Source: Clostridium sporogenes (GTDB lineage Bacteria; Bacillota; Clostridia; Clostridiales; Clostridiaceae). From it: a stretch of 64,000 nucleotides of DNA. Below the pieces are notes generated by a model. The model saw nothing but the letters and a program-made list of their open reading frames with translations, searched no databases and had not been told where the DNA came from. Numbering within the stretch: the stretch's first letter is position 1; each line of letters starts with the position of its first letter. The stretch lies in contig NZ_CP011663.1 in NCBI RefSeq assembly GCF_001020205.1, positions 2,852,001 to 2,916,000 of the forward strand. Reading direction: 5' to 3'. Shown here piece by piece: positions 42,190 to 51,169 of the stretch. Made by a program: the position numbers and the translations under genes.

Positions 42190-43899
42190 CTATATTTCCA
42201 TTATAATTGGTAATATCATAGGTTTTCTCTTTGTTTTTTCATATAAGAATCCTCTTAAAACATCTTTTATATTCGTTTTAATTGCAGCCCATTCTGTAAT
42301 ATGATTTCTTTCACATTCTTCTAGAGCTTTTTTTACTAAATCTTTAGCTTCTTCCATTAAATCCTCTGATTCTCTTACATAAACAAAACCTCTTGATATT
42401 ATATCAGGGCCTGCAATAACAGAACCTGAAACCTTTTCTATAGTAACAACTACTGTTAATATACCATCTTGAGATAAGTGTTTTCTATCTCTTAATACTA
42501 TATTCCCTACGTCTCCTACACCTAGTCCATCTACAAATACTTGACCTGATACTACAGAGCCATTTTTTCTAATGCATTCCCTACTTACTTCTATAACATC
42601 ACCTATATCTGAAACCATAACATGGTTTTCTGGTAATCCTAATTGACAAGCAAGTTCTCCATGTTGTTTTAAGTGTCTATACTCTCCATGAACAGGTATA
42701 AAATATTTAGGTCTTAGTAATGTATGCATAAGTTTAAGTTCTTCCTGGCATGCATGACCAGATACATGTATATCTGCAAGTGTTTCATATATGACATCTG
42801 CACCCTTTTTAAATAACTGATTTATCACCCTAGATACTAATTTTTCATTACCTGGAATAGGTGTTGCAGATATAATTACCTTATCGCCAGGCTTTATATT
42901 TACTTTTTTATGCTCTGAAGCTGCCATTCTAGAAAGAGCTGACATAGGTTCTCCTTGACTTCCTGTAGTTATTATAACTACTTGGTCATCTGGATATTTA
43001 TTTATAGCATCTATGCTTATAAATATATTTTTTTCTGCTTTTATATATCCAAGCTTCATAGCTACTTCCATAATATTTTCCATACTCCTACCGGAAACTG
43101 CTACTTTTCTTTTGAATTTTTCAGCAGCTCTTATTATTTGTTGAATTCTATGGATGTGAGATGCAAAAGTAGCAACAATTATTCTTCCTTTAACCCCTGA
43201 GAATATATTTAGAAAAGCTTCCCCTACAGTACTTTCTGACATGGTATAGCCTGGCCTTTCTACATTTGTACTATCTGCCATCATAGCTATAACTCCACGC
43301 TTGCCTATTTCAGCAAATCTAGCTAAATCTGTAACATGACCATCTATAGGGGTGTAGTCTATTTTAAAGTCTCCTGTATGGAGAACAACCCCCAAAGGTG
43401 TATGTATAGCTATAGCTACTGTGTCTGCTATACTGTGGCTAGTTCTTATAAATTCCACAGAAACATTTTGAAGTCTAATTATTTCCCTTGGCTTTATGCA
43501 TTTTAACTCTACAGAACTTAGTAGTCCATGTTCTTTTAACTTGGTTTCTACTATGCCTAATGTAAGCTTAGTTCCGTATACTGGTACATTTACTTCTCTC
43601 AAAACATAGGGCAATGCTCCTATATGATCTTCATGACCATGAGTTAAAAATATACCTTTTACTTTATTGATATTCTTTTTAAGATAAGTTATATCAGGAA
43701 TAACCACATCTATCCCTAACATATCGTCGTCTGGAAACTTAAGGCCGCAATCTATAACTACTATATCATTTTTATATTCTATAACAGTTAAATTTTTGCC
43801 AATTTCATTCAAGCCGCCTAAAGGAATAATCTTTACTTTATCCTTCTCCTTATCTTTTACTCTATCTTTTACTTTATCTCTTTCTTTGTCCACTCGCAA
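42190..43899 (-). CDS. rnjA: Ribonuclease J
   Basis: Metallo-beta-lactamase/beta-CASP RNase with 5'-to-3' exo- and endonuclease activity for mRNA decay. Metal motif LTHGHEDHIGALPY, then HTGDFKID, the beta-CASP motifs (MADSTN, SGRSMEN) and ISATPIPGNE are clear. Unusual: about 22 N-terminal residues are an almost pure Lys/Asp/Arg/Val/Glu repeat before the normal start IIPLGGLNEIGKN. Start is TTG (43899) or the GTG two codons later; both sit behind an AAGGAGGGAAGGAG tract. It lies 47 bp after fur. Confidence 0.94.
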   Translation of the reverse strand: MRVDKERDKVKDRVKDKEKDKVKIIPLGGLNEIGKNLTVIEYKNDIVVIDCGLKFPDDDMLGIDVVIPDITYLKKNINKVKGIFLTHGHEDHIGALPYVLREVNVPVYGTKLTLGIVETKLKEHGLLSSVELKCIKPREIIRLQNVSVEFIRTSHSIADTVAIAIHTPLGVVLHTGDFKIDYTPIDGHVTDLARFAEIGKRGVIAMMADSTNVERPGYTMSESTVGEAFLNIFSGVKGRIIVATFASHIHRIQQIIRAAEKFKRKVAVSGRSMENIMEVAMKLGYIKAEKNIFISIDAINKYPDDQVVIITTGSQGEPMSALSRMAASEHKKVNIKPGDKVIISATPIPGNEKLVSRVINQLFKKGADVIYETLADIHVSGHACQEELKLMHTLLRPKYFIPVHGEYRHLKQHGELACQLGLPENHVMVSDIGDVIEVSRECIRKNGSVVSGQVFVDGLGVGDVGNIVLRDRKHLSQDGILTVVVTIEKVSGSVIAGPDIISRGFVYVRESEDLMEEAKDLVKKALEECERNHITEWAAIKTNIKDVLRGFLYEKTKRKPMILPIIMEI

Positions 43900-43946
43900 A
43901 CTCCTTCCCTCCTTTTTCTTTTATGTTTTTATCATAGTTTTATTAT

Positions 43947-44399
43947 TTATTTTCCTTGACATTCCTTGCAGATACCGTAGAACTTTAAACTATGATTCTC
44001 TATTTTAAAATTATATTCTTCTTCAATATTTTCTTCTAAATCTTCTAAGAAATCATCCTTAACCTCTATTACCTTATTACACTTACTACATATTAAGTGA
44101 TGGTGCTGATGATTTTCATCTTCATTTACCAATTCATATCTACTACATCCATCATCTAGGTCTAATTTATATATAACACCCATTTCTTCTAAAAGTTGTA
44201 CTGTTCTATATACCGTTGCAAGACCTATTTCTGGGCATTCCTCTTTTACTAAATCGTATAACTCTTCTGTAGTTAAATGGCTACCCTCGTGTTTCTTTAT
44301 CATATCTATAATTGCTCTTCTTTGAGGAGTTAACTTATATCCCTTAGATTTTAATTCTTCTTTTAACTTTTCAATTTCTTCTCTCTTAAAATCTGCCAC
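43947..44399 (-). CDS. fur: Ferric uptake regulator family protein (Fur)
   Basis: Metal-dependent repressor. The N-terminal winged helix contains LTPQRRAIID and GLATVYRTVQLLEEMG; the C-terminal half has HQHHHLICSKCNKVIEV and a final CKECQ, giving two CxxC pairs for structural zinc. The start is GTG behind AAAGGTGGA. In C. acetobutylicum the gene beside rnj in this cluster is the true Fur; PerR is a remaining alternative. Lies between DUF1292 and rnjA. Confidence 0.85.
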   Translation of the reverse strand: MADFKREEIEKLKEELKSKGYKLTPQRRAIIDMIKKHEGSHLTTEELYDLVKEECPEIGLATVYRTVQLLEEMGVIYKLDLDDGCSRYELVNEDENHQHHHLICSKCNKVIEVKDDFLEDLEENIEEEYNFKIENHSLKFYGICKECQGK

Positions 44400-44518
44400 T
44401 TTTCATTCCACCTTTAACTACTTTATTTTAATATAAGTTTAATACAGTATTATCTCATTGTCAATTGATAATCTTTATCTTTAATTTCAAATTATATTTA
44501 TAAATTATATAAAAACTA

Positions 44519-44773
44519 TTATTCTTCTGAAAATAACAATTCATAAGCCTCTGCTACCATATTAAATTCTTCATCTTCTTCTACTGGTACTAGCACTTCT
44601 TCACCCTTATCATTATTATCTATTCTAAGAGCTATGGCCTCATCTACTTCTTCATCCTTTGGAACTACAACTACATATTCTTTATCTTCTATATCAAGCT
44701 TTGTTATTACTTCAAATTCAGTTTCTTTTCCTTCTTCATCTGTTAATGTTATTGTATCTATATTATTATCCAT
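44519..44773 (-). CDS. DUF1292 protein (YrzB family)
   Basis: Small acidic protein (84 residues) with the family core ITLTDEEGKETEFEVI and the acidic VPVEEDEEFNMV. Function unknown. In Firmicutes it regularly follows ruvX in the alaS-ireB-ruvX cluster, as here, 13 bp after ruvX. The strong GGAGG ribosome binding site and high acidity suggest good expression. Confidence 0.88.
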   Translation of the reverse strand: MDNNIDTITLTDEEGKETEFEVITKLDIEDKEYVVVVPKDEEVDEAIALRIDNNDKGEEVLVPVEEDEEFNMVAEAYELLFSEE

Positions 44774-44786
44774 ATCATTATCCTCC

Positions 44787-45200
44787 TTATTTTGATAAAC
44801 TATCTAAGTATCCTTGTAATATATAAGTAGCAGCTATTTTATCTACTATTTTTTTCCTCTTTGAGCGAGATAAATCCGCCTCTAGCATAGCTCTAGTAGC
44901 CGCTACAGTGGTTAATCTTTCGTCCCACATTTTTATTTCAATATTCACATGTTCTTTTATTAAATCACAAAATTCTAGGACCTTTTCACTTTGCGGTCCT
45001 AATGTACCATTCATATTTTTAGGAAGCCCTGATACTATAGTATCTACTTCATATTCATCACATATTTTTTTTATCTCTTCCAAATCATATGCTTCACTTT
45101 TTCTTCTTATAGTTGTAATTCCTTGTGCTGTAAAACCTAATGGATCACTTATAGCTACCCCAATAGTTCTATCACCTATATCTAGCCCTAATATTCTCAT
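44787..45200 (-). CDS. ruvX: RuvX/YqgF-type RNase H-fold resolvase
   Basis: A RNase H-like protein linked to pre-16S rRNA processing (YqgF) and Holliday junction resolution. Motifs RILGLDIGDRTIGVAISD near the start, IVSGLPKNMNGTLGPQ, and the acidic WDERLTT and KKIVDKIAATYILQGYL end carry the catalytic Asp/Glu. 137 residues is standard. Conserved order alaS-ireB-ruvX-DUF1292. Confidence 0.93.
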   Translation of the reverse strand: MRILGLDIGDRTIGVAISDPLGFTAQGITTIRRKSEAYDLEEIKKICDEYEVDTIVSGLPKNMNGTLGPQSEKVLEFCDLIKEHVNIEIKMWDERLTTVAATRAMLEADLSRSKRKKIVDKIAATYILQGYLDSLSK

Positions 45201-45227
45201 AAATCTCTCCTAAGTATTGTATTTATA

Positions 45228-45420
45228 TCAAACTCCTATATTATCGGAGTAAGTCATCATCTTTAAATCCTAGATTTGTGTTACCTTTATACGAATCCCC
45301 TATTATATAAGAGTAAGGCATTCACACCAAATCGTAGATTTGGGTTCACTTTATACGAAACTCCTATTACATAGGAGTAAGCGATTCACACCAAATCGTA
45401 GATTTGGGTTCACTGCTTAT
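45228..45420 (+). repeat. Three tandem ~64-bp intergenic repeats
   Basis: Units begin near 45228, 45292 and 45356. Each has an ACTCCTA...TAGGAGT hairpin followed by a CCAAATC...GATTTGG hairpin. The first is most degenerate. A two-unit array of the same family is at 58222-58350. They fill the ruvX-ireB gap and contain no ORF. Confidence 0.85.
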
Positions 45421-45440
45421 ATTATTTCCATATTTAAAAT

Positions 45441-45464
45441 AAAAATGCCCTACAGGGCATTTTT
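45441..45464 (-). terminator. Terminator after ireB
   Basis: AAAAATGCCCT-AC-AGGGCATTTTT hairpin with a T-rich minus-strand tail, right after the ireB stop. With the repeats beyond it, ruvX is likely to have another promoter or rely on read-through. Confidence 0.9.
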
Positions 45465-45470
45465 ATTTTT

Positions 45471-45722
45471 TTAATTTATCCCTAAATATGATTTTATTAC
45501 TTCCTCTAGTATTTCATCTCTTTCTAGCTTTATAACTAAAGACCTAGCTCCATTATAATTAGTTATATAAGTTGGATCACCAGAGATCAAATATCCCACT
45601 AGTTGATTTACTGGATTATAACCTTTCTCTAGCAAAGAATTATAAACTTTTGTAAGTATTTCTTTTGTTAATGTTTTTTTATTTTCTACAGGATCAAATT
45701 GTATTGTTTTATCTCCACTCAT
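45471..45722 (-). CDS. ireB: IreB family regulatory phosphoprotein (UPF0297/YrzL)
   Basis: Small dimeric protein first shown in Enterococcus to be a substrate of the PASTA kinase IreK and to control cephalosporin resistance. The 83 residues contain the family block NPVNQLVGYLISGDPTYITN. The N-terminal TIQFD segment with nearby Thr is the phosphorylation region in enterococci. It follows alaS, as is usual. Confidence 0.93.
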   Translation of the reverse strand: MSGDKTIQFDPVENKKTLTKEILTKVYNSLLEKGYNPVNQLVGYLISGDPTYITNYNGARSLVIKLERDEILEEVIKSYLGIN

Positions 45723-45837
45723 TTTATCACCTTCCTATACAATCTTTAAGGATTGCAACTTTCTTTGGAGCAACCAGTATTTGAGTGTTTTTTATGTTCT
45801 TTAATTATATTATAAGACATATTTATTAAAAAGTATA

Positions 45838-48477
45838 CTATTTAACTAAACTTTCCACTACAGTTTCTACTGTTTTTATGGCCTCTTCTAATTTATTTGG
45901 ATCTTTACCTCCTGCTTGTGCCATGTCTGGTCTTCCACCTCCGCCACCACCGGCTATAGTTGCAACCTCTTTAATTATCTTTCCACAATGTACTCCCTTA
46001 GCTACTGTATCTTTAGTTGCCATAGCAACAAATAAAACTTTACCTTTATAGTTACTTCCTAGAACAACTACTCCACTTTGCATATTATCTCTTATTTTAT
46101 CTCCTAAATCTCTTAGGGCATTTCCATCTATATCCTTCACTGCCGCTGCTGCTACTTTAACACCTTTTATTTCTTTTATGTTATTTAATATTTCATCCTC
46201 TGCACCACTTGCTAGTTTTAATTTTAAAGCGTCTATTTCCTTTTCTTTTTCTTTCATTTCTAAAACTTGATGACTTAATTTGTTTAATAATTCTTTTTCA
46301 TTGCATTTTAATATTTGAGCTGCGTCTTTTAATATGTCATTTTTATGATTTACATATTCCATAGCTTTAAAGCCTGTTACTGCCTCTATTCTTCTTATAC
46401 CAGCTGCAACCCCTGCCTCTGAAACTATTTTAAACATTCCAATTTCACCACTATTGCCTACATGAGTTCCACCACATAATTCTTTACTAAACTCTCCTAC
46501 AGAAACTACTCTAACATCATCCTTATATTTATTGTCGAATAATGCAATAGCCCCCTGTTCTTTTGCTTCTCCTATGTTCATTACTTTAGTATTTACAACA
46601 TTAGCTTTCATTATCTCTTTATTTACTATCTTTTCTACTTCTTTTAATTCAGTCTCTGATACTGCTTCAAAATGGCTAAAATCAAATCTTAATCTTTCAT
46701 CATCCACATAGGAACCTGATTGCTGTACATGATCTCCTACCACTTTTATCAAGGCAGCATGTAATATATGGGTTGCTGTATGATTTTTTCTTATGCTGTT
46801 TCTTCTTTCTTCATTTACTTTTAAAATAACCTCGTCCTCTAAACCTACTTTTCCCTCTAAGACTTTTACGAAATGAAGTATTTTTCCTGATATATTTTTT
46901 TTGCAATCTAAAACCTCTGCTTTAAAATTATCATTATATATAGTACCTGTATCTCCTATTTGACCACCCATTTCTGCATAAAATGGAGTATTATAAGTTA
47001 CTATTACCCCTTTATTTCCTTTTTCAATCTGATTTTTAAACTCTTCATTTTTTACAATTAAAACTACTTTTGATTTAAGTTCTAATTTATCGTAACCTTC
47101 AAATTGTGTATTTATACTTAAATCTATTTTATTTAATATAGTATCTTCTGCACCCATATAATTAGTTTCTTCTCTAGCGGATCTAGCCCTTTCTCTTTGC
47201 TCCTTCATTTCTTTATTAAAGCCTTCTTTGTCTATTTTTATATCTTGCTCTTCTAAGATTTCTTCCGTTAATTCTACTGGGAATCCATAAGTATCATATA
47301 GTTTGAAAGCTTTATCTCCTGAAAGAACTTTATGATTATTATTCTTAACTTCTTTTATATAATCATTTAATATTTGCATACCAGCATCTATAGTTTCATC
47401 AAATCTTTCTTCTTCTAGTTTTATAACTTTCTTTATATATTCTTTTTTTTCTTCTAATTCTGGATAATTTTTATAACAATTTTGTATAACTATATCTGTT
47501 AAGTTATACAAAAATGTATTGTTTATCCCTAAAGTTTTTCCATGTCTTGCAGCCCTTCTTAAAAGTCTTCTAAGAACATATCCCCTTCCTTCATTAGAAG
47601 GTAATATACCATCGCTTATCATAAAAGTAATACTTCTTATATGATCTGTTATTATTCTTATAGATATATCTTTTACCCTATCCTCTTTATAATTAGCTCC
47701 TGAAAGTTTACACACTTGGTCTAATACAGATTTTATTGTATCAACTTCAAATATACTATCCACATTTTGCATTATAGTAGCCATTCTTTCAAGTCCCATG
47801 CCTGTATCTATATTAGGATTGACAAGTCTGTTATAATTTCCTTCTTCATCCTTATCAAACTGAGTAAATACTAAATTCCAAAATTCTACTATTTTATCTT
47901 CATCACTAGCTTTTACAAACTCCTCTGAAGTTTTAACCTCTCCTGCTCCTCTATCAAAATGAATTTCTGAACAAGGTCCACAGGGTCCTAATCCATGTTC
48001 CCAAAAGTTATCTTCTTTTCCTAATCTAAATATTCTTTTAGGATCTACATCTGTTTTATTTACCCATATATCCAAGGCTTCATCGTCCTCTTCATATATA
48101 GTCACATATAATTTCTCTTTAGGTAATTTTAAAACTTCTGTAGTAAATTCCCAAGCCCAAGGAATAACTTCTTCTTTAAAATAATCTCCAAAAGAAAAAT
48201 TTCCCATCATCTCAAAGAAAGTACCATGTCTTGAAGTTTTACCTACATTTTCAATATCTCCAGTTCTTACACACTTTTGACAAGTAGTAACCCGTTTACT
48301 TGGTGGAACTTGAAGACCTGTAAAATAAGGCTTTAAAGGCGCCATTCCTGCATTTATTAGAAGTAAACTTTTATCATTTTTAGGCACTAAAGAAAAACTT
48401 GGTAATCTAAAATGTGCTTTACTTTCAAAAAACTTTAGATATTCTTCTCTTATTTCATTTAAACCCATTCTTTCCAT
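45838..48477 (-). CDS. alaS: Alanyl-tRNA synthetase
   Basis: Charges tRNA-Ala and edits mischarged Ser/Gly. Class II catalytic domain from the N-terminus (SLLLINAGMAPLKPYF, GTFFEMMGNFSFGDYFK), the zinc/editing domain with HTATHILHAAL and CGGTHV, and the C-terminal Gly-rich AGGGGGGRPDMAQAGG end. Length 879 is normal. The ATG at 48477 has AAAGGAG 9 nt upstream; the Met three codons later is an alternative. Expression is controlled by an upstream T-box. Confidence 0.98.
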   Translation of the reverse strand: MERMGLNEIREEYLKFFESKAHFRLPSFSLVPKNDKSLLLINAGMAPLKPYFTGLQVPPSKRVTTCQKCVRTGDIENVGKTSRHGTFFEMMGNFSFGDYFKEEVIPWAWEFTTEVLKLPKEKLYVTIYEEDDEALDIWVNKTDVDPKRIFRLGKEDNFWEHGLGPCGPCSEIHFDRGAGEVKTSEEFVKASDEDKIVEFWNLVFTQFDKDEEGNYNRLVNPNIDTGMGLERMATIMQNVDSIFEVDTIKSVLDQVCKLSGANYKEDRVKDISIRIITDHIRSITFMISDGILPSNEGRGYVLRRLLRRAARHGKTLGINNTFLYNLTDIVIQNCYKNYPELEEKKEYIKKVIKLEEERFDETIDAGMQILNDYIKEVKNNNHKVLSGDKAFKLYDTYGFPVELTEEILEEQDIKIDKEGFNKEMKEQRERARSAREETNYMGAEDTILNKIDLSINTQFEGYDKLELKSKVVLIVKNEEFKNQIEKGNKGVIVTYNTPFYAEMGGQIGDTGTIYNDNFKAEVLDCKKNISGKILHFVKVLEGKVGLEDEVILKVNEERRNSIRKNHTATHILHAALIKVVGDHVQQSGSYVDDERLRFDFSHFEAVSETELKEVEKIVNKEIMKANVVNTKVMNIGEAKEQGAIALFDNKYKDDVRVVSVGEFSKELCGGTHVGNSGEIGMFKIVSEAGVAAGIRRIEAVTGFKAMEYVNHKNDILKDAAQILKCNEKELLNKLSHQVLEMKEKEKEIDALKLKLASGAEDEILNNIKEIKGVKVAAAAVKDIDGNALRDLGDKIRDNMQSGVVVLGSNYKGKVLFVAMATKDTVAKGVHCGKIIKEVATIAGGGGGGRPDMAQAGGKDPNKLEEAIKTVETVVESLVK

Positions 48478-48520
48478 GGCTTATCGCTCCTTTATTTTCA
48501 TATTTTTGTAATAAAAAAAA

Positions 48521-48733
48521 CCTTCAATCCCTAAAAAGGGACGAAAGTTATATTCCGCGGTACCACCCTAATTTAAATACAAAACTGCATTTACAACTCC
48601 TGTAAAATAGTTCATAAACAGCCTTCAGTACAAAACTTAAGAAGTTTTCACCAGCCACTTCCTCTCTATATAAAGTTAATCTACTTACTCCTTTTAATCA
48701 TCACTATTATATATATTCATTTAATATTATTAT
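48521..48733 (-). promoter_or_regulatory. T-box riboswitch (Ala) upstream of alaS
   Basis: The minus-strand leader contains the T-box core AGGGTGGTACCGCG (48569-48556), followed by a terminator hairpin (TCGTCCCT/AGGGATTGA) and eight T. A stem I-like region includes the conserved GGCTGGTGAAAAC and a candidate GCT alanine specifier at 48622-48620. Uncharged tRNA-Ala should stabilise the antiterminator and turn alaS on. Confidence 0.95.
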
Positions 48734-48739
48734 GCTCAA

Positions 48740-48768
48740 ATTATAAATAAAAATTATCATTATGTCAA
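48740..48768 (-). promoter_or_regulatory. Consensus sigma-A promoter for alaS
   Basis: Perfect TTGACA (48768-48763), 17-bp spacer and perfect TATAAT (48745-48740) on the minus strand, about 10 bp before the T-box leader. Confidence 0.9.
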
Positions 48769-48797
48769 GATATGCAAAAATTTATCCCATAATTTAT

Positions 48798-49826
48798 TTA
48801 AAATAAATAATAATTTAAATCCTCATATATAATTTTCATTATAACTCCTATAGGTATAGCTAAAACCATTCCTACAAAGCCATATATTTTTCCTCCTATT
48901 AAAAGAAGCAATATAACTGTTAAAGGATGCATATCTACACTATCTCCTGTGATTTTAGGAGACAGTATATCCCCTTCTATTTGTTGTATAGAATATAATA
49001 AAATTAAAGCCCACAAAGCTGTTTTAGGTGATTTTGTAAAGGCTATTAATATAGCTGGCAAGGATCCTATAACCGGCCCAAAATAAGGTATTATATTGAA
49101 AAAACCATTTATCAAAGATAATAATATAGGTAATTTTATGCCTAGACCTACTAAGACTAAGAAAGTAAGTATTGTTATTATTAAACATAATATTATTTGA
49201 CTTATAATATATCGTGCTAAAATTTTATCTATGTCCTCAAATACATTTTTTACTATACCTCTTATCTTAACAGGAAAAATCATAAAAAATTTTTGTGTTA
49301 TTTTATCTCCTGCAGCTAAAAAATAATATACTATTATAGGAATAACTGCATAATCCAATATATTTTCTCCAAGCCCTACAAATTTATTTAAAATATTTTC
49401 TCCAATTGATACCGTATAATTTTCAATTTTCCCATTTATTTTATTTAAAATACCACCTAAAATTTTATTATTATTTAATAAATTTATTTTATTATATATA
49501 TAATCTATATATTTCTGAATATAGCCTACAGAACTTGTTATATTGTACCCTTCTTTTATTATGGCAGGTATTATAGAAATAATAAAAACTCCTATAATTA
49601 TTATTAATGTAACAACTAAAAGTAATGCAGAAAATTTCTTATTTATACCCTTATGCTTTAAAAATGTATGTATAGGTTTTAGTATATAATATATAACAAA
49701 TGATATAAAAAATAAGGAAAGTATATCTCTTACTATAGTATTTTTTATAAGTATGATAAAAAATACTAGGAATACTAATATAAAAAATAATAGTTTACAG
49801 TACAAATTTTTATAGCATTTCTTCAT
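48798..49826 (-). CDS. AI-2E family (YdbI/YtvI-like) membrane transporter
   Basis: Polytopic permease of the AI-2E/UPF0118 family (342 residues), with paired N-terminal helices at about 12-48, a central cytoplasmic or amphipathic region and several C-terminal helices. The conserved IPYFGPVIGSLPAI and the GDSVDMHPLTVILLLLIGG segment are visible. Family members export small molecules or act as Na+/H+ antiporters; the substrate here is unknown. It follows the PRC-barrel gene by 12 bp. Confidence 0.88.
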   Translation of the reverse strand: MKKCYKNLYCKLLFFILVFLVFFIILIKNTIVRDILSLFFISFVIYYILKPIHTFLKHKGINKKFSALLLVVTLIIIIGVFIISIIPAIIKEGYNITSSVGYIQKYIDYIYNKINLLNNNKILGGILNKINGKIENYTVSIGENILNKFVGLGENILDYAVIPIIVYYFLAAGDKITQKFFMIFPVKIRGIVKNVFEDIDKILARYIISQIILCLIITILTFLVLVGLGIKLPILLSLINGFFNIIPYFGPVIGSLPAILIAFTKSPKTALWALILLYSIQQIEGDILSPKITGDSVDMHPLTVILLLLIGGKIYGFVGMVLAIPIGVIMKIIYEDLNYYLF

Positions 49827-49838
49827 AATTTTTTACTC

Positions 49839-50327
49839 CTATGTATTTATTTTGTTTTTAATCATAATTTTAAAATCTAAATTTCTACTTTTGTAATTAA
49901 AGTAAAGTAAATTTTTTTCTCCTAATATTATTTCATTTGGACTTATTATTTTTTTACCTTTTATAAAATTATTTAAAAATCCCATAGATATTATAATGGC
50001 AGCCATTTTAAAATTATCTTCATCTATTATTATATCTTCAATAACCCCCATTAAAACTCCCTCTATATCTATAACCTCTAAATGCTTTATATCATTAAAG
50101 CTCAAATACTTTCCTCTTTCTAATTTTTTTACTACCATATTTTTATTTATTGATATTATATCCTCTACAAGCACTATATTATTTTTATTTAATATTTTAT
50201 AAGAACTCACACAAAAACCTATAATTTTTTCTTCATTAAAATCTATTAATATATCCTTTATAAAACCTGCTTTTTTACCATTACTATAGTATACATTCAT
50301 ATATTTAAAATATTTGCTTCTATACAT
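49839..50327 (-). CDS. PRC-barrel domain protein
   Basis: A 162-residue cytosolic protein with two PRC-barrel-like repeats: GKKAGFIKDILIDFNEEKI in the first half and GVLMGVIEDIIIDEDNFKM in the second. PRC-barrels occur in RNA-processing and photosynthetic proteins; no specific function is known for this group. Good GAGG ribosome binding site. Likely co-transcribed with the permease downstream. Confidence 0.8.
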   Translation of the reverse strand: MYRSKYFKYMNVYYSNGKKAGFIKDILIDFNEEKIIGFCVSSYKILNKNNIVLVEDIISINKNMVVKKLERGKYLSFNDIKHLEVIDIEGVLMGVIEDIIIDEDNFKMAAIIISMGFLNNFIKGKKIISPNEIILGEKNLLYFNYKSRNLDFKIMIKNKINT

Positions 50328-50426
50328 ATTTACCTCACTTTATATTAATATTTTAAAGTTAAAAGCTTATAAAACTTATGTTTCAATTATCATCATCTTA
50401 CCTTTAGTTTTATCAAAAAAATAAAA

Positions 50427-50453
50427 AATACCCTCTTTAGTGAGGGTATTTTT
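50427..50453. terminator. Terminator upstream of PRC-barrel gene
   Basis: AAAATACCCTC...GAGGGTATTTT hairpin with short TTTAGT loop and T runs on both sides. It lies beyond the repeat that follows iscU, so it ends iscR-iscS-iscU transcription. Confidence 0.85.
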
Positions 50454-50465
50454 AAAATATCTTAT

Positions 50466-50705
50466 ATAAACAGAATTCTTGGCTTCAGAAGGAGTTTTTA
50501 CTCCCACTAAAGCTTATTAACAGACTTCTTAGGAGTTTCACTTCTTAGAATTCGTTATCCTTTAGGAGAAATCGTTATCCAGAGACGTAACCACTCTTTA
50601 TTTCCACTTTGAAGAAAAGCAGAGAGTCCAAATCTTCGATTTGGTGCGAATCGCTTTCACAGAGTGCGATGGGAGTATTAGAGCGGATAGTCATCTGATA
50701 AAAAT
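50466..50705 (-). repeat. Dispersed intergenic repeat, copy B (~240 bp)
   Basis: Reverse-complement of the repeat at 2714-2939, matching over nearly the full length and carrying an extra ~20-bp GGAGT/ACTCC hairpin near its left end. It fills the gap after iscU. Confidence 0.75.
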
Positions 50706-50739
50706 AATTTATTATGTTTTATAGTAATCTACAAATCTA

Positions 50740-51168
50740 TTAATGACCATGTACATGTTCGTGAATATGTTCAGAATGAGTCTTCATTTTCCATGGTTCT
50801 AAACCTTGAGATATTCTATATTCATTTATTGCTTTGTGTATGGCTTCTTCTGCAAGTACAGAACAATGCATTTTTACTGGTGGTAGTCCTTCTAAAGCTT
50901 CTGCTACAGCTTTATTTGTAAGCTGCCATGCATCTTCTAAGTTTTTTCCCTTTATAAGTTCTGTGGCCATACTTGATGATGCTATAGCTGATGCACATCC
51001 AAAGGTCTTAAATTTTACATCTTTAATTATGTTATCTTCAACTTTTAAATATATCTTCATTATATCGCCGCATTTAGCGTTTCCTACTTCACCTATACCA
51101 TTAGCATCTTCTATTTCTCCTACATTTCTAGGATTTCTAAAATGATCCATTACCTTTTCTGTATACAT
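50740..51168 (-). CDS. iscU: Fe-S cluster scaffold protein IscU/NifU-like
   Basis: Scaffold on which clusters are built. The three conserved Cys are in NAKCGD, TFGCASA and MHCSVLA; the Asp of CGD is also present. The 142 residues end with an unusual His-rich tail, HSEHIHEHVHGH (six His in twelve residues), that could bind metal. It starts 1 bp after iscS. Confidence 0.95.
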   Translation of the reverse strand: MYTEKVMDHFRNPRNVGEIEDANGIGEVGNAKCGDIMKIYLKVEDNIIKDVKFKTFGCASAIASSSMATELIKGKNLEDAWQLTNKAVAEALEGLPPVKMHCSVLAEEAIHKAINEYRISQGLEPWKMKTHSEHIHEHVHGH

Positions 51169-51169
51169 A

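Noticed and set aside
45228..45420. CRISPR array
   Set aside because: Three units of 64 bp are continuous with no unique spacers, and no cas genes are near; the units are hairpin repeats found at a second locus.
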